NCBI GenBank assembly: GCA_033297075.1
Contig: MU858184.1
Location: 38,320-102,319 of the forward strand
DNA length: 64,000 bases
Direction of reading: 5' to 3'
From: Rhypophila decipiens
Lineage: Eukaryota > Ascomycota > Sordariomycetes > Sordariales > Naviculisporaceae
Positions 20,492-32,160 of the stretch are shown here, in pieces. The notes under the pieces were generated by a model. It saw only the letters and a program-made list of their open reading frames with translations, was not told the origin of the DNA and made no database searches. Made by a program: the position numbers and the translations under genes. How positions within the stretch are numbered: the first letter of the stretch is position 1; each line of letters opens with the position of its first letter.

Positions 20492-21670
20492 ATGCTTCTT
20501 CTTAATCTTCCCGCAGAACTCTTAGATCTCATCTTTCTCGACTTGGACCCGAGTTTCTTCCGACAAGACTTGAAACGCCTCACCGTCTCCAAGCCCTGGT
20601 ATCTCCATGCCCTGCCGCGACTGTGGTCGGAGCTCATGGTCAAGTCCACCAACCATCTGCGAAGAGTGGCCAACAAGCTGGATGATGATGTGTGCACCCG
20701 AATTGGACCGGTTCTTAAGAGCGTGGACTTCACCCTTGACTCGGACTGGATGAGGAGCCGCTATGAGTGTTGGTGTGGCTATGACCGCCGTGCCCACGAT
20801 AGTCCCAAAGTGAGAGACATTTACGATTCCGTTGTATCGTCTCTCGGCTCCTGCAGGCGTGTCAAGTCCTTGCGGCTACGCGTCAAATCCGGCGCCGCCT
20901 CCGAACTTATGGATCACCTATTGGATTACATCTATTCCAAATTAAGACCTCCCTGCCAAATGCCGCCCGGTCAAGTGCAGGTCAGTTCTCTCGAGATCGA
21001 CCTCGCGGGGGCGTCCGACAACACATGGTCTCACCGCTGTGATGAGCTCAGCAGATTGCTGCCCCAGTTGCGCCGTTTTCGTTGCCGCATGCGATGTATC
21101 TGTCCTGATTTGATCAAACTGGACTGTATTACCGGTAACTGTCCCCTTGAGGAGCTCGTTATCAGCCTGAGCGTTCGACATGATCATCATCCCACCAGGC
21201 CCGGGGATCGCACAATCCATATTGCAGGCCAAAAGTACGTGGACCGACGATATCACCCGGGTAACTGCCCTTATAACGGAATCGTCGAAGATTGTAGCAA
21301 AGCTAGGAATATAACACCAGAGACAGCCAAGTTGATTGAACTCGAGGACCTGAGAAAGCATATCGAGGCTCGAATGGTGGCTCTGCGAGACCGGTTGAAC
21401 AAAGCCAGGATGCTACGAATAATCTGGGACGACTTGGATGTTCCGTGTCCGGATCCTTACTTCATAGATTATCCCCCTCTCGATTTTGCCGGCCCATCCA
21501 TGTTGCCGGTACTGGATCGTGACCGGACCGGAATCATGGCTGCTTGTTACGTAACTGGCGAGCTTGTCGAGGTGGGTTTGACAGACCCATGGGATGCCAA
21601 AGGCCGGCTGTATCAAGGGCATCCCGAGCCGAGGTGGACATGGCGGGATCGGAATTTTAGTCCCGAATAA
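20492..21670 (+). CDS. F-box protein
   Basis: Single exon, 392 aa from MLLLNLPAELLDLIFLDLDP, the canonical start of an F-box (LPxEL...IF..L). The box continues through LKRLTVSKPWYLHALPRLWSEL (about residues 1-50). The rest resembles the divergent C-terminal substrate-binding region of fungal F-box proteins, with SLRLRVKS and SSLEIDLAG leucine-rich stretches. F-box proteins link SKP1/cullin ubiquitin ligases to targets; the target is unknown. An upstream in-frame ATG at 20423 would add 23 residues without F-box character and is disfavoured. Confidence 0.85.
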   Translation: MLLLNLPAELLDLIFLDLDPSFFRQDLKRLTVSKPWYLHALPRLWSELMVKSTNHLRRVANKLDDDVCTRIGPVLKSVDFTLDSDWMRSRYECWCGYDRRAHDSPKVRDIYDSVVSSLGSCRRVKSLRLRVKSGAASELMDHLLDYIYSKLRPPCQMPPGQVQVSSLEIDLAGASDNTWSHRCDELSRLLPQLRRFRCRMRCICPDLIKLDCITGNCPLEELVISLSVRHDHHPTRPGDRTIHIAGQKYVDRRYHPGNCPYNGIVEDCSKARNITPETAKLIELEDLRKHIEARMVALRDRLNKARMLRIIWDDLDVPCPDPYFIDYPPLDFAGPSMLPVLDRDRTGIMAACYVTGELVEVGLTDPWDAKGRLYQGHPEPRWTWRDRNFSPE

Positions 21671-22363
21671 CAGAGGTCAGAGACTATCACCGGGGACGTT
21701 AGGTGTGTGCCGGGGCTTGCTGGTAGGGTATTTCTCTACTGTTTAAAATGGTGTTATTGCTATGACAGCTCCTCAAACGCGCGATAATGCTATACTCTCT
21801 CTGTCGCTTTTTTCATTGTATCTGGTCCGCTATAATAATCCTGCCTACCGTTAACGTTTAAATCTAGAGTGAAGGAGAAGATGTGAGCTGTACTTGAAAC
21901 CAGATTTGGAAGCACGAAACAGAAGAGGCCGTAACTTAAGAAGCCCACAAAAATAGATCTATGCACAGGCGAACGAGAATAAATTTAGACCGTCCCTCCT
22001 TTCAGGTTGCATTCCATTAGTGCCATAATTTGCCTTTAACGCCGCTGGACAATATCTCCCGTCGAGATTGCAACGACCTTTTCACAAGAGTGCCACATGG
22101 GGATAAACATGTATCGTCAAAGAGGCCTTGGTCACAGGGGCTTACAACACGTTGAAGGTCTTGACTGGAAGTAAAAGGAGGGTTTGATTAATCTATTACT
22201 ACTTTACTGGTTAAGAGTGTATCTGGGTTCTCCCACTATCGCACGTTATAGGCCCTTCCTCCAAAACCCGTTTTCCGTCCACCAAGATTGGGCCCTCCAC
22301 TTTCGCGACAGCTCGCTGTGAGCATCTCCAATCATACGTGTTTAGAGAGACATCCGCCGCGGT
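21671..22363. other. intergenic
   Basis: Convergent 3' flanks of the F-box gene and a secreted-protein gene. No gene seen. Confidence 0.5.
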
Positions 22364-23033
22364 TTAGCAGTTGGCGCCCCGGACGATACAGTTCCAGTTG
22401 CCATCGTTCTGAGTCGTACTCAAGTTAGCAAAAGCCCTGGACAAAAGATCATGCAGGAATCAAAGCGTATCAATGTTCTAGACGTACGAAGTTCTGGCCG
22501 ACAACGTAAAACTCCCACTGGTCCCGCTTATGGCAAATATCAACAATCTCCTGGGCGCAGTCGGCGATATCTCCAAAGGAATCCAGTGACATCGGCTTGT
22601 CGTCGTCATTGCACCACCAGATAGCGCTTTTCCAAGAGCAGCTGACGCGTGAGCATGTGCCGGGTCCCGCCGACAACTCAGGCCGACCACCAATTTGGCG
22701 GAGGTAGCTGATTCCATCTTGGATAGGGTAATATCTCGCATGTACCCAATGACCAGGTCTCGGATTGCAAATGACGTGATTATCTTGCTTGTGGGTGATT
22801 GTGAGCTTGTCGCTGTCATCATCGACCATGAAGTGGTGCTCCAGATATTGGGGATTGATCTTATACAGTTCTGCGATGACGTCCTGGACAGTACCGGTAA
22901 TCTCGACAATCGTGCCGTTATTGAACGGGTCGACTTTCCAAGTCATTTCTTGGACCTTGTAGCCCGGAATGGGTGCCTCGAGAGCTAGGACATGATTGAC
23001 GAAGAAGGGAACGATGAAAGTGACGAAGAGCAT
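22364..23033 (-). CDS. Small secreted protein with conserved Cys/Trp motif
   Basis: Two exons on the minus strand, 23033-22488 and 22408-22364, intron 22409-22487 with a GCTAAC branch site; 196 aa. A signal peptide (MLFVTFIVPFFVNHVLALEA) is followed by a mature chain with AGPGTCSRVSCSWKSAIWWC, then DSFGDIADCAQEIVDIC and GQNFNDGNWNCIVRGANC, the last part made by the splice. I recognise this C...C-S-W-x-S-A-I-W-W-C plus GQxF...NWN layout from fungal predicted secreted proteins, but know no assigned function. Restoration of the family-like C-terminus supports the small second exon. It could be an effector or wall-associated protein. Confidence 0.82.
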
Positions 23034-23648
23034 CTTGAAGGATGACTTTGAAATGCTGTGATGGCAGAGAAGGATGATTGATTAAGACTGATGAACGACT
23101 GTGAAATGCTGGTAGAGGCAGAGAAGAATGTTTTGCGACGACAGAGAAGAAAAGAGATGGATGGAAAATGGACAGAGAATTCAATTTATACCGGTCCGCA
23201 AGGAGGGGTCTACCGATTTCTCAATGTCACTGTCCGATCTGACAGCCGTCCGGCTGTTGGGCGATCCGGTTATCGCGCGCGGGCTGCTGATCGATGACGA
23301 GACGGGTGAGCATGGACGGAAGGTCCGACGGGGTTGATGGAAGGCAGTCGGTTACCACAAGCATGTAGCAGGTAAAGACATCGGACAGGATAGGTCATAT
23401 CCCGCAGAAGTCATCCCGGTTCCTTCTTCCATTTGTGTGAACTGTAATGCCGTGCACGATAGATAATTGGAAAGAGCGTTGAAGTCTATGTCTAAACGGT
23501 TTAACTGCACCAAGGAAGGAATAAATGATACAACAGCCCAGCCCTTTCCCCCATTGTGACCTTTTAATTTCAAGAGTGAACACTGGACGGCTCCAGCATA
23601 GCAAATCCAAAAGGTGAAAGAAAATACACAAGTACTCGATCCGTCCGT
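23034..23648. other. intergenic
   Basis: Promoter of the 22364-23033 gene and 3' flank of the next secreted-protein gene. No gene seen. Confidence 0.5.
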
Positions 23649-24230
23649 TTACCACCATGGGCACTGGACCTTGTAAGCTTTGATCCCACCCGCGTCCGAG
23701 AAGCAGCCCGGGGTCGCCCCGGGCTGAGGGGCGCCGATGCCCAATCCCGGATCAGAGCAATTCGGTGTGGTGTAGACGGTCACTGGTTGGCTCAGTCCGT
23801 TAGCAAATGTACGAGTATCGGGCCCTCCTGTTCAAAGTTGACTGTAGCGGGGCCTCAAAGTCTGGCAGAGGACGCAGATGAAACAAAAAGACGAGATTGG
23901 CTACTCACGTTGACACTTGAAGTTCCCAAACGTCTGGCTGACACCGTGCACGGTCACATTGGCATCACCGAGGGGCTGGCATGCATCCGATGCCTGGGAG
24001 CGAATAAAGTGGTACTGGGCGTAGTAATCGGAGGTCTGGCAGTTCCAACCCTTGTAGGCGGTGAAGTCGACAATTGGGACCGCACCCTCGCCACAAGTGC
24101 CGTTGGGGCAGTCTCCCGACACGCGCTTGCCGACTTTTTCCGAGGTGGCGACGGGAATGGCGGAGGCAGCGGTGATGCTCACGCCGGAGAGGATGAGGGA
24201 GGAGAGAGTTGCGAGGGTGGCGCACTTCAT
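23649..24230 (-). CDS. Small cysteine-rich secreted protein
   Basis: Two exons on the minus strand, 24230-23909 and 23782-23649, with intron 23783-23908 (126 nt; GTGAGT donor, GCTAAC branch site, CAACCAG acceptor); 151 aa. A signal peptide (MKCATLATLSSLILSGVSIT) ends near ASA, and a dibasic site (GKR) at about residue 34-36 could be a Kex2-type cleavage site. The mature part has eight cysteines: CPNGTC, WNC, DAC, FKC, NC, GC and QC. This would allow four disulfides. No family is named with certainty; an effector or defence-like role is a guess from size and cysteine content. Confidence 0.82.
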
Positions 24231-25345
24231 TTTGATGTGTTTTGTTTTTTGTATGAATGGGTCAAACAATTTTCCGTTTTTGGGCAGACACGATGGATTG
24301 TGATGGTATTTGGGTAGCTGATGCGGATGATGAGATGGTAAAGTACAGGACGGATTCTTAGAGGCAGGATGACCGGTATTTATATTCTTATTTCCTTCGT
24401 CGTTTTCATTCACTTGACGAGCAATACGTCGCGAACCTTTGACGGCGTGTCTCGGACCTCTTGGTGCTTTGACGACACAGCCGATATCCTCCCACGTGTG
24501 TCCCAGCTCCGAAGGGCGAAGCTTCAGGGCTGGAGTGGGCTGAGCTGGACTGTCCAATAGCGATCGACCATCGTCGCTGTTACACATGGCACTGGCGATC
24601 AGCCTTGGCTAAAAGTCTGTCTCACCACAAACCCAAAATAGGTTGTCGAGTGCTCACCTGATAATCTAATTGGTGTGATGGTGATGTCAAACGTCAGCGA
24701 CCGTGAAGTTCAGCGTTGAGGCTCTGAAGGGTGGTGAAGCGTCAAATTTCTATGCCTTTAGCACGATGGATGTCGATTGGAGTAGGGGCCCGGGAGTCAG
24801 CCACTTGTGGGCTTGAACTCAGCCCTGTATTCACTGTGGAAACCACATAAGTAAAATCTCGGCTACTCTGGGCCTTTGTTCATCCCTTTCACCGAATACA
24901 ACCAATAATCAATTCAGCCCCATTCTTTGTTAACTGTATCCGTAGACCGTTTCCAACCAACAATGGATGTGGGTCCTGCTTCATCAGTGCAGTGTGGCTT
25001 GAATCGATGTTTGAAGCGCCCGCTGTTGTGATGGGAAGTTACTACTGGTCCAGTGGTCTGGGCCACGTTTGACAGATACTTCGTAGTTAAGGCAAGGGCA
25101 GGGCACAGGCTCAAAATGACGATTTTGATTAGCTCGTATAAGAATGTGTGAACGAAAGAGAATAACGAGGATATGAAACACCGAAAAGCAACAAAAGATA
25201 CACCAAATACCAATCATGACTCAAAAAAGAAAAGAAAAAGAGAAAAAAGAAAAAATCGCCAACAGCACAATATCAAGTCACAGAAGGACAAGTAAAGACA
25301 ATACATGTGCAATCCGGACGACCTTTGTTGAGCAACTCCTAGCCC
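24231..25345. other. intergenic
   Basis: About 1.1 kb. The promoter of the preceding minus-strand gene and the 3' flank of the next one; an A-rich run of AAAAGA type lies near 25220-25255. No gene seen. Confidence 0.5.
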
Positions 25346-26528
25346 TCAAGCTCCAGCAGCAGGGGAGCCCTTACTCAGGCATTTCTTCCAGTTCTTGTTT
25401 GCGGCGATCTTCTTTGCGGCCTCGCTCTGCTCCTTGAAGCTCTTCTTGGACGATCTGCCCTTCCCAATCTTGATCGCATATTTGGACAATTTGAGGATCT
25501 CCCCTCCAGCTCGCCCTGCAGCGGCGCCCGCCCTGGATGCTGTGCCAAGTATAGCACCGATGATTCTGATCAAGCCGCCACCCTGCCGAGCCGCGATCCC
25601 GACCGGCACTTCCGCCATGTCGACCAGGTCATCACCGCCGGTGCGGGTTTCATCTCTCTTCCCAGCAATACTGACAATATCGGGCGCGACAACCTTGTAA
25701 TGCGTATTGTTTTCTCCTACCTTGATCCACTCATCAATGTACTTGTCGTCCTCAAAGATCTTGTCACTTTCCTCCGAGTCAAACGGCTCGATAGCAACGT
25801 CGTCGGGCCAAAACTGCTCCAGGTCCATGCTCTCGAGGTAGGCTTCGTCAAAGAGCTCGTCCGCAAACTCGGCCGCTACTCCCGCACCCATGGCCATGGC
25901 GACCAGTGGCAGACAGCGGCCTGCTCGACGGACCCTTTTCCGACGCTCGTTGTTCTTTTTGTGCTCCTCGTTGGCTTGGTATTTCACCTTTTCCTTGCCT
26001 TTCTTGGAGTCATATTTCTTAATTCTGCAATGGGGACGGTTGTCAGCCATGGTCCTTGCATGGTACAAAGGGACGGTCGTGGTCATTATCCACCTACTTG
26101 TGCTTCTGTTTCTCATCTTCCTTCTTGTCCTGGTAGCGCTTCTCCTTGTCCGCTTTCTTCTTGGCTTTCTCTTCCTCGTCGGGTTCAGGATCCCCTTTGA
26201 TGCAGATTCGAGAAGTCGGATCGGCCTTCATACCGGGAGGGCAGCGGATGCAACGTCTGCATTTAGCTGGGTTGATGATTTTTCCTGGTGGACAGCGGGT
26301 GCGGCATCGGTCGCAGCTTTGCTGGCGCGGGAGGAGGGCCTCTGGAACCTTGACGACAGATTCGTTGAGTGCCTGGTTATTCTCGACCAGATCAACATTA
26401 TCAGCGGTACCATGTCCGTTGGGGCTTGGATTCAGGCGGACATTGATTTTGAGGTGAGGAGGGATGAGGCTGGCTGTGACGTAGTTGGCCAGGATGAAGA
26501 TGGCCTTGGTGGTCTTTGAAAAGTGCAT
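25346..26528 (-). CDS. Secreted CxxC-rich protein with long basic/glycine-rich C-terminus
   Basis: Two exons on the minus strand, 26528-26098 and 26024-25346, with intron 26025-26097; 369 aa. A likely signal peptide (MHFSKTTKAIFILANYVTAS) precedes a cysteine module (SCDRCRTRCPPGK, CRRCIRCPPGM, RIC) at about residues 72-113, with repeated C-P-P-G. A highly charged Lys/Glu/Asp segment follows (about 114-175), spanning the splice. Then come an acidic stretch (about 200-245) and an Ala/Gly-rich amphipathic segment (GGGLIRIIGAILGTASRAGA). The CPPG repeats recall EGF/TNFR-like cysteine modules, but I cannot assign a family. Some fungal two-part secreted proteins have this architecture; the function is unknown. 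Confidence 0.78.
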
Positions 26529-27646
26529 TTTGTGATGTCCTGTACGACTGAAAATGAGAAAGACGTGAATGTCCGAGTGGAGGAGGAAGACAGGTAAAAA
26601 GAAATATGAGTGATGTTGAAATTTGCGACTGGTTCTGTTATTCAGTTGTGCTAGAAGCCTCGAAGTTTCGCGCGAATGATGGGAAAGACTAACGTTGACC
26701 TAAGATCATTTCAGGAGAGCTGACGATGATCGATTGAGCGTCTCCTCCAAATATGGAGTCCAGCGGCAGCCCCATCGAACCCGTACAGGTATATGATGAT
26801 TTCTCCCTGGGTGAGAAGCCACAGCTTGACGGAGGACTTCGGCCTTGCCTGGCCGATATCAAGACCCCACTTACTGGTAGAGCGCAGATATCTGATCCTG
26901 TTAACCATTTTGCTGACCCGGATCCTCATGGTCACGTACTTTGGAGACCGAAGGATTCCGTCTGTAATAGACGGAGCTTTTGCGGCGTCCTCTGCGGCAC
27001 GGCGTATGCTGACCCCGGAACACAAGGAAATAAAACACTCGCTAGCGGTCTATTTTGCTGTTGACCGCTAACAACGGCCTTGCCCGTGACTCTTAGCTTC
27101 CCCGTCAGATTTCAAATGCAGGTTTGTTCGGTGATATCTCTGGCCTACTAGGTAGTACTCCCGCCACATGCATCAGCCACGATATTGCCACGGGCGAACA
27201 CTAACTCCATTTTCAAGTAAGAGCCGCGCCAAACTTATCCGTGGCGCCGGACTTTGGACTATGATCTGTTCCGCGAAAGTGGTACCAAGATGTATCTCGA
27301 TGTACCTTGTTGAAAGTTACCATGTCAAGCCAGTTCCGAGCTTTGGCTCAAAGACGTATATATCTCATCTGCAAGGCAAAGCGATCGACTTTTTATGAAT
27401 TCCTTATTCTAACTTCTTCTCGCATCATTGTTGCAAGTCAAACTTCCCAATAACACACGTTATTCTCATACACGCCTCTCTTTATAACTTCATCAAGGAA
27501 TAAGAAATAATACCTCGAGCTGATATCAGTCTCTCTACAACATACTGAAATTATACAACCACAGACCACAAGTCATCAGGCGCAAGAACAAACATTACAA
27601 ACACTACAACTCGCCTTCCAACTCCATAACTCAAACGACAAACAAG
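26529..27646. other. intergenic
   Basis: About 1.1 kb between divergent genes, so it includes both promoters. A ~100-aa frame on each strand near 26711-27071 overlaps the other and has no domain; neither is supported. Confidence 0.5.
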
Positions 27647-27997
27647 ATGCAACTCCATCAACTCGCCCGAATCCTCTCCCTTCTCGCAAGCACACAAATG
27701 GCCACAGCCTACAAGCTGAACTTCTATCGCGGCGAAGGTTGCAGAAGCGAGAGTCTGGGCGAGTGGGTCGGCGGTCCTGACGAAGGATGCCGTAATGACT
27801 TTAAAGGCGCCGCCAAGTCGGCCGTTGTACAAAGCACAGGGGATGTTGACAGACCCTTCATGATTACCTTCTTTTCTTCCGAAGACTGCAACCCAGATAC
27901 GGAGATCGTCCACGGGGAGCCGGATGAAGATGGATCATCGTGTATGACTGCTGCTAGCTATGGATCATTTGCTGTTTGGGATTTGTATGCTGATTAG
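27647..27997 (+). CDS. Small secreted protein
   Basis: Single exon, 116 aa. The N-terminal hydrophobic segment (MQLHQLARILSLLASTQMATA) is a plausible signal peptide. The mature part has four cysteines and a compact pattern: GEGCRSESLGEWVGGPDEGC, then FFSSEDCNPDTE and SSC, closing with YGSFAVWDLYAD. It resembles short fungal extracellular proteins with a beta-sandwich-like length. No function is known to me. It is preceded by a long pyrimidine/A-rich leader typical of expressed fungal genes. Confidence 0.75.
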   Translation: MQLHQLARILSLLASTQMATAYKLNFYRGEGCRSESLGEWVGGPDEGCRNDFKGAAKSAVVQSTGDVDRPFMITFFSSEDCNPDTEIVHGEPDEDGSSCMTAASYGSFAVWDLYAD

Positions 27998-28391
27998 GAA
28001 CTTGAGGAGACATGAAGGGGTTAAAAAGAGTGGAAATTTCTTATTGTGTTACTTGGTAGTTGAGGGTTCGGTAGTGAGGTCTCGGATGGGGACTTGAGAT
28101 TCTTTGGCACAAGTAGGATAAGGATGGACGAACGGGCATCTAGGTCATGGTCACGAATGTTACAATCTTATACTTTGGAAGTATTGATAGAGTTCCCTTC
28201 TAGGAGATAATCTTTGAAGACCACTGAGATAATGGAAATGGGGTACTGAAACACCATGTTCTTCTTGTTCAGTTATCATTGCACGGTCAAGTATCTTATC
28301 CTGTGTTATTCATAAAAGTCGGTCTACGAAGCTTTGTCCTCTGGTCCTCGGTACTTGTCAATAGGTAAATTAACAAGGAGTTTTAATACAG
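27998..28391. other. convergent intergenic
   Basis: 3' flanks of two convergent genes. Nothing else seen. Confidence 0.5.
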
Positions 28392-29333
28392 CTAAATCAT
28401 GATTCCATCAATCAGCCTTCTAATTCCATCGGCCTTCTCCTTATTAGTGACTCTGCCTGGCTCTGCACCTTTCTTGACAAGGGCGACAGCAGCCTCCCTA
28501 TTTTCGTTTGCAAGCGCATACTCCAGCGGTTTTCCCTCCTCTCGGAAAGCCGTCATCAGGTCGCGCAGTCCTGCACAATCATCCTTTGCATTGGGGTCCA
28601 TTCCATGTCTATCTATCAGGTAAGCTATCATGTCGGTCACTGTGGTCCCGCCGTTGTTAGCGCCTTTGAACCGCGTGGCTCGGTGCAGCGCAATGCTCCG
28701 AGCAGGCTCAGCTCCACGGGAGACGAGAAGTTCAAAGGCGGGGATGTCGCATTGGGCAGCGGCTTCGTTAAGACACTGGGTGGTATTGTCTGTCTCGCCT
28801 TTTTTGAGAAATGGAACAAGAGAGGGCACAATGGGTTTCTTTGGGTCGGCGCCCAGGTCGAGGAGGTATCTCAGGATTGAGATGGGTGTTATGAATTGGC
28901 TGGCACCATCGGGTCAGCATGGGAACGGATAATAGATAATGTAGAGGTGGGTAACTAACTGGAGGATGTTATGCCCATATTGCCTGAAATCAAACCCGAA
29001 CTCGGCCAACACCTCGAGCATGGCCTGCGATTTGACCCCGGTCAGCAGGCGAATGGGAGACCTGTGCAGGTCAACGATGCCCAGTTCAAGAAGGCCTCGT
29101 GACACCGGCAGGTCATCTTCGCCGACCACCCAGATTAGGCATTCGTGGGCATCGTCCGGACCCAACAAGGCTTGGAGCTCCTCGTCTTCTGTTGGCGCTG
29201 TTCCTCCAATCCTGGCAATGCTGGTCTGAAACCCAAACAGCCGCTTGATTGTCACCAGGTCACCAGTTTCGCAGGCCTCATTACATTTCTCTATAGCCGC
29301 TTGGTGAGCTCGACGCTTGGTCTCATAATCCAT
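28392..29333 (-). CDS. Ankyrin-repeat-like protein
   Basis: Two exons on the minus strand, 29333-28960 and 28899-28392, with intron 28900-28959; 293 aa. The splice joins YGHNILHQFITPISILRYLL and places a run of ankyrin-like helices in frame: LRYLLDLGADPKKP, CLNEAAAQCDIPAFELLVSRGAEP, DMIAYLIDRHGMDPNAKD and PLEYALANENREAAVALVKKGAEP. The consensus is loose (few TPLHxA motifs), giving three or four degenerate repeats. There is no signal peptide or other domain, so it is probably a cytoplasmic protein-binding scaffold. Partners are unknown. Confidence 0.8.
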
Positions 29334-30396
29334 GCTGCAGAGGTTGCTGGTCGGCCTATGAGTCTATTGTTGCGATGCCAGGATGTTGGCCGGGTGTTGG
29401 GACAACTCTGAAGGATTTCGGCCGTGGTTTTACAACTGTTTTTGTCAATGGGTTGCAAGAAGCCGAATTATCGGACCCTGAAAGAATTTGGGGTGTTGGA
29501 CAAGGAAAAGGCAGCACTGTCGAGGTTTTGTATGGGGTTATGGTAAGACTCCGGCACTTGACCCCTTCTGTCCAACCTCAACCCCGCTGCTGTGAGTCCG
29601 ATGCTTCGCCGCTACGGAATTCCCAAGACGTTTCTGTTACTAATAGAATATTAGTACAGGATATATTGAGGCACAGTTCGTCTTATCTCCGAGTCCCACG
29701 TCGTCCCCTGTTTCAGTCGCCAACATGCTTGCATAGCCATGAAATACGCTACTACTTATTTGGATTGACGCTATCAACAGTCATCCTTCTCTGCCCAACA
29801 CCAACTCGCCCAGTTATGGGGCAAGGCTATGTCAATATGGGCAGCACTCGCCGATTCCCCAGATTCGAAGGCGTAACTCCGATTGGAGCCGACGTGATCT
29901 AAAACAAAACAACCGAATGTCAACCATGTACCAGTTTGTTGCGATCAAGTCACTCGTTTTGATCTTGCGATTGGCTGTTACTCGTAGGATCGTTCTTTCT
30001 AGGCTGCAATGCGAAGTCTGGCCAGCCGGAGCCGGGCTCGGGACCTGGCAGCCGGGAGGCAGGGCATACGGACTCAACTAGCAGACCCAACGTCCCTATA
30101 TAGATCAAAACTCGCAATTGAGGAACATGCTGTGGTACTACGGGGCTACCAGTTAATGTGGGCAATGCTTCTCAAGGACGGAGTGTTGATATAACTACCT
30201 TAGGTATGACCTTGATGCCATCGCTGACTCGTAACCCTTTGGATGCACATGTTACATGTAGGACTAGTACAAGTTACTCTGCTTGACATCTCTGGTCCAT
30301 TCCCTATCTTTGCCCAATTGTCTTCTACCCTGTACCCTTCTTTTTAGACGGACAACTGTTCCTCTGAGAAATCAGACACTATTATCACCATTCACC
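29334..30396. other. divergent intergenic
   Basis: About 1.06 kb between divergent genes. A 175-aa plus-strand frame (29375-29902) begins just upstream of the ankyrin gene, is compositionally random and has no domain; not supported. Confidence 0.5.
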
Positions 30397-31570
30397 ATGT
30401 GGATGACCGCCCCTCTGTGGAGACTCTGTCTCCTCACCCTCGCATCTGCAAGACCTCATTCTGCCGACACATCCAGTTCTATCCAACAATATGTCGAACA
30501 TGCGCTCAACACCACCGCTACCTCGACGCCATTGATCGCCCCCTTGCCAATCCTCCTCTCCCGAGCACGCAATGGCAAAGATCCGCAACCTCTCTTGACT
30601 CCCGGACGAGGGCAAGCGCGGCACGAGACTTTTATGAATCGTATCCTCGACGAAGTAGACGACCATTCAGACTGGAATATACCCATCCTGCCGACAATAA
30701 CCCAGCGAAGAACCTGGGAGGTAGACGGCCACGCGATTGGAGCGACCGCATATTGGTACCCTTGGCCCACGGACGAGAAGAGGACATATAAAATGCAAGG
30801 CTTGACCGGCTGTACGGCCAGTTTTATTTTTGTAAGCCCCTCCACACTCGCTCCTCCCAACGCCGTCTCGCCTGACAAGATGCGAAATTTCAGAGCGAAG
30901 CTGGATTCTGGGCGGCCCACCATTGGGAATCTGTGAGCGAGGACTCGGAACTAGGTGGCGGCGCCTTCAACATTCGCATCCCGCCCGACAACAAGTTGAT
31001 CGAGACACCCGTCGACGTGTTCAAAAAGATCGCCGTCGATATCCTCGACGTTGGACCTCCACCCCTTCCCGTTGGAGTCGAGCGCCATTTTGTAAGCTTT
31101 AACGATCTCAAGAACGAGCGGGGGAACCCGTTTTCTGAGGGGGGCAATGTTGATATCTTTGTTCTAACCAAGGCCGATTCGTAAGTTCTTTCTCATGCTC
31201 CTCCCCGTGGCACTTTCAAGTTACGATGTGGTCCTAACGGCTCGTATCTAGGGGGACGGATAAGAGACCACGGTATGGCAACCTTGTGAAGGAGCTTGAA
31301 AAGGGCTATTTAGAACGGACTAATGGGGGTAGTTACAAACAGGACACATATGTTGGCGATCCAGCCGAGATCCAGAGATTGTACAGGCAAACGACCGATA
31401 AGCAGTGGCTGGACCTCCAGAAGTTCAGCGGCAAAATTGCGGTCCAGTTCACCCCCTATGAGAGGGATGATCCCCGTGACCAGTGCAACACGATGGCCAA
31501 GGTGGTTGTCTGGGTAGAAAATAGAAGGGATCCTGCTTACGAGAATGAGTGGTCATGGGAGGCTAAGTGA
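30397..31570 (+). CDS. Putative secreted protein of unknown fungal family
   Basis: Three exons, 30397-30831, 30894-31180 and 31252-31570, with introns 30832-30893 and 31181-31251; 346 aa. The start MWMTAPLWRLCLLTLASARP looks like a signal peptide. The first splice joins GCTASFIF to SEAGFWAAHHWES. That strand followed by a F/W-x-x-H-x-W-E motif recurs in fungal secreted proteins I cannot name. The second exon has IPPDNKLIETPVDVFKKIAVDILDVGP and ends in KADS; the third has Cys-poor, charged sequence ending VVWVENRRDP. A catalytic role cannot be assigned. An earlier in-frame ATG at 30283 would add a 38-residue extension and is less likely. Confidence 0.75.
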
Positions 31571-32160
31571 GTGGCTTAGGGAGTTGCGTAAGAGGTGGGC
31601 TTGGGGCATGAGGAGGCTATATTTTAGTTAAAGTTCATTTTAGGCGTTATAAGGTGACACTAACTTTAAGAGTACCCTTTACCCATGGAATCAATACCAA
31701 TCACCCTGTCAGGCGCCGTTATGTCTCGTGTGGACATGGGGCGCCCTGAACCGTTTCACGCCATAGCAGGGTGGATGTCACATGATGGCAGATTGCTACC
31801 GCCTATCAAATACAAACTGCGGCCCGAGATACTGGGTATACGTGTATAAACAGTGAAATATGTGATCAGCCTCGCATTAGACCCACCGAAACCGAGCTTG
31901 AAATTGTGTCCGAATGTGCATCATCCACATTGAGCGTTGATTGGCCAATGCTGAAATTACCTTTCCGGTCTATCCGAATCAAAATCCTAGTATCCCTAGA
32001 TTTGCGGCTTTGAGGTTCGAAATATAACGCAGAGGATTCGCCTTGGCCCTTGTGATATTCAATGTTGGGTAACCAGCACATATAAAGTCTACCCGCAGTA
32101 TCGCCCGTCCTGTCCCTGTAATCTGCAGGAGATTAAGTGCTTACCGTTCTCACAACAAAT
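31571..32160. other. intergenic
   Basis: 3' flank of the preceding gene and promoter of the serine hydrolase gene. No gene seen. Confidence 0.5.

Noticed and set aside
29375..29902. 175-aa plus-strand frame in an intergenic region
   Set aside because: No domain, signal peptide or coding-like composition; it sits in the promoter region of the ankyrin-like gene.
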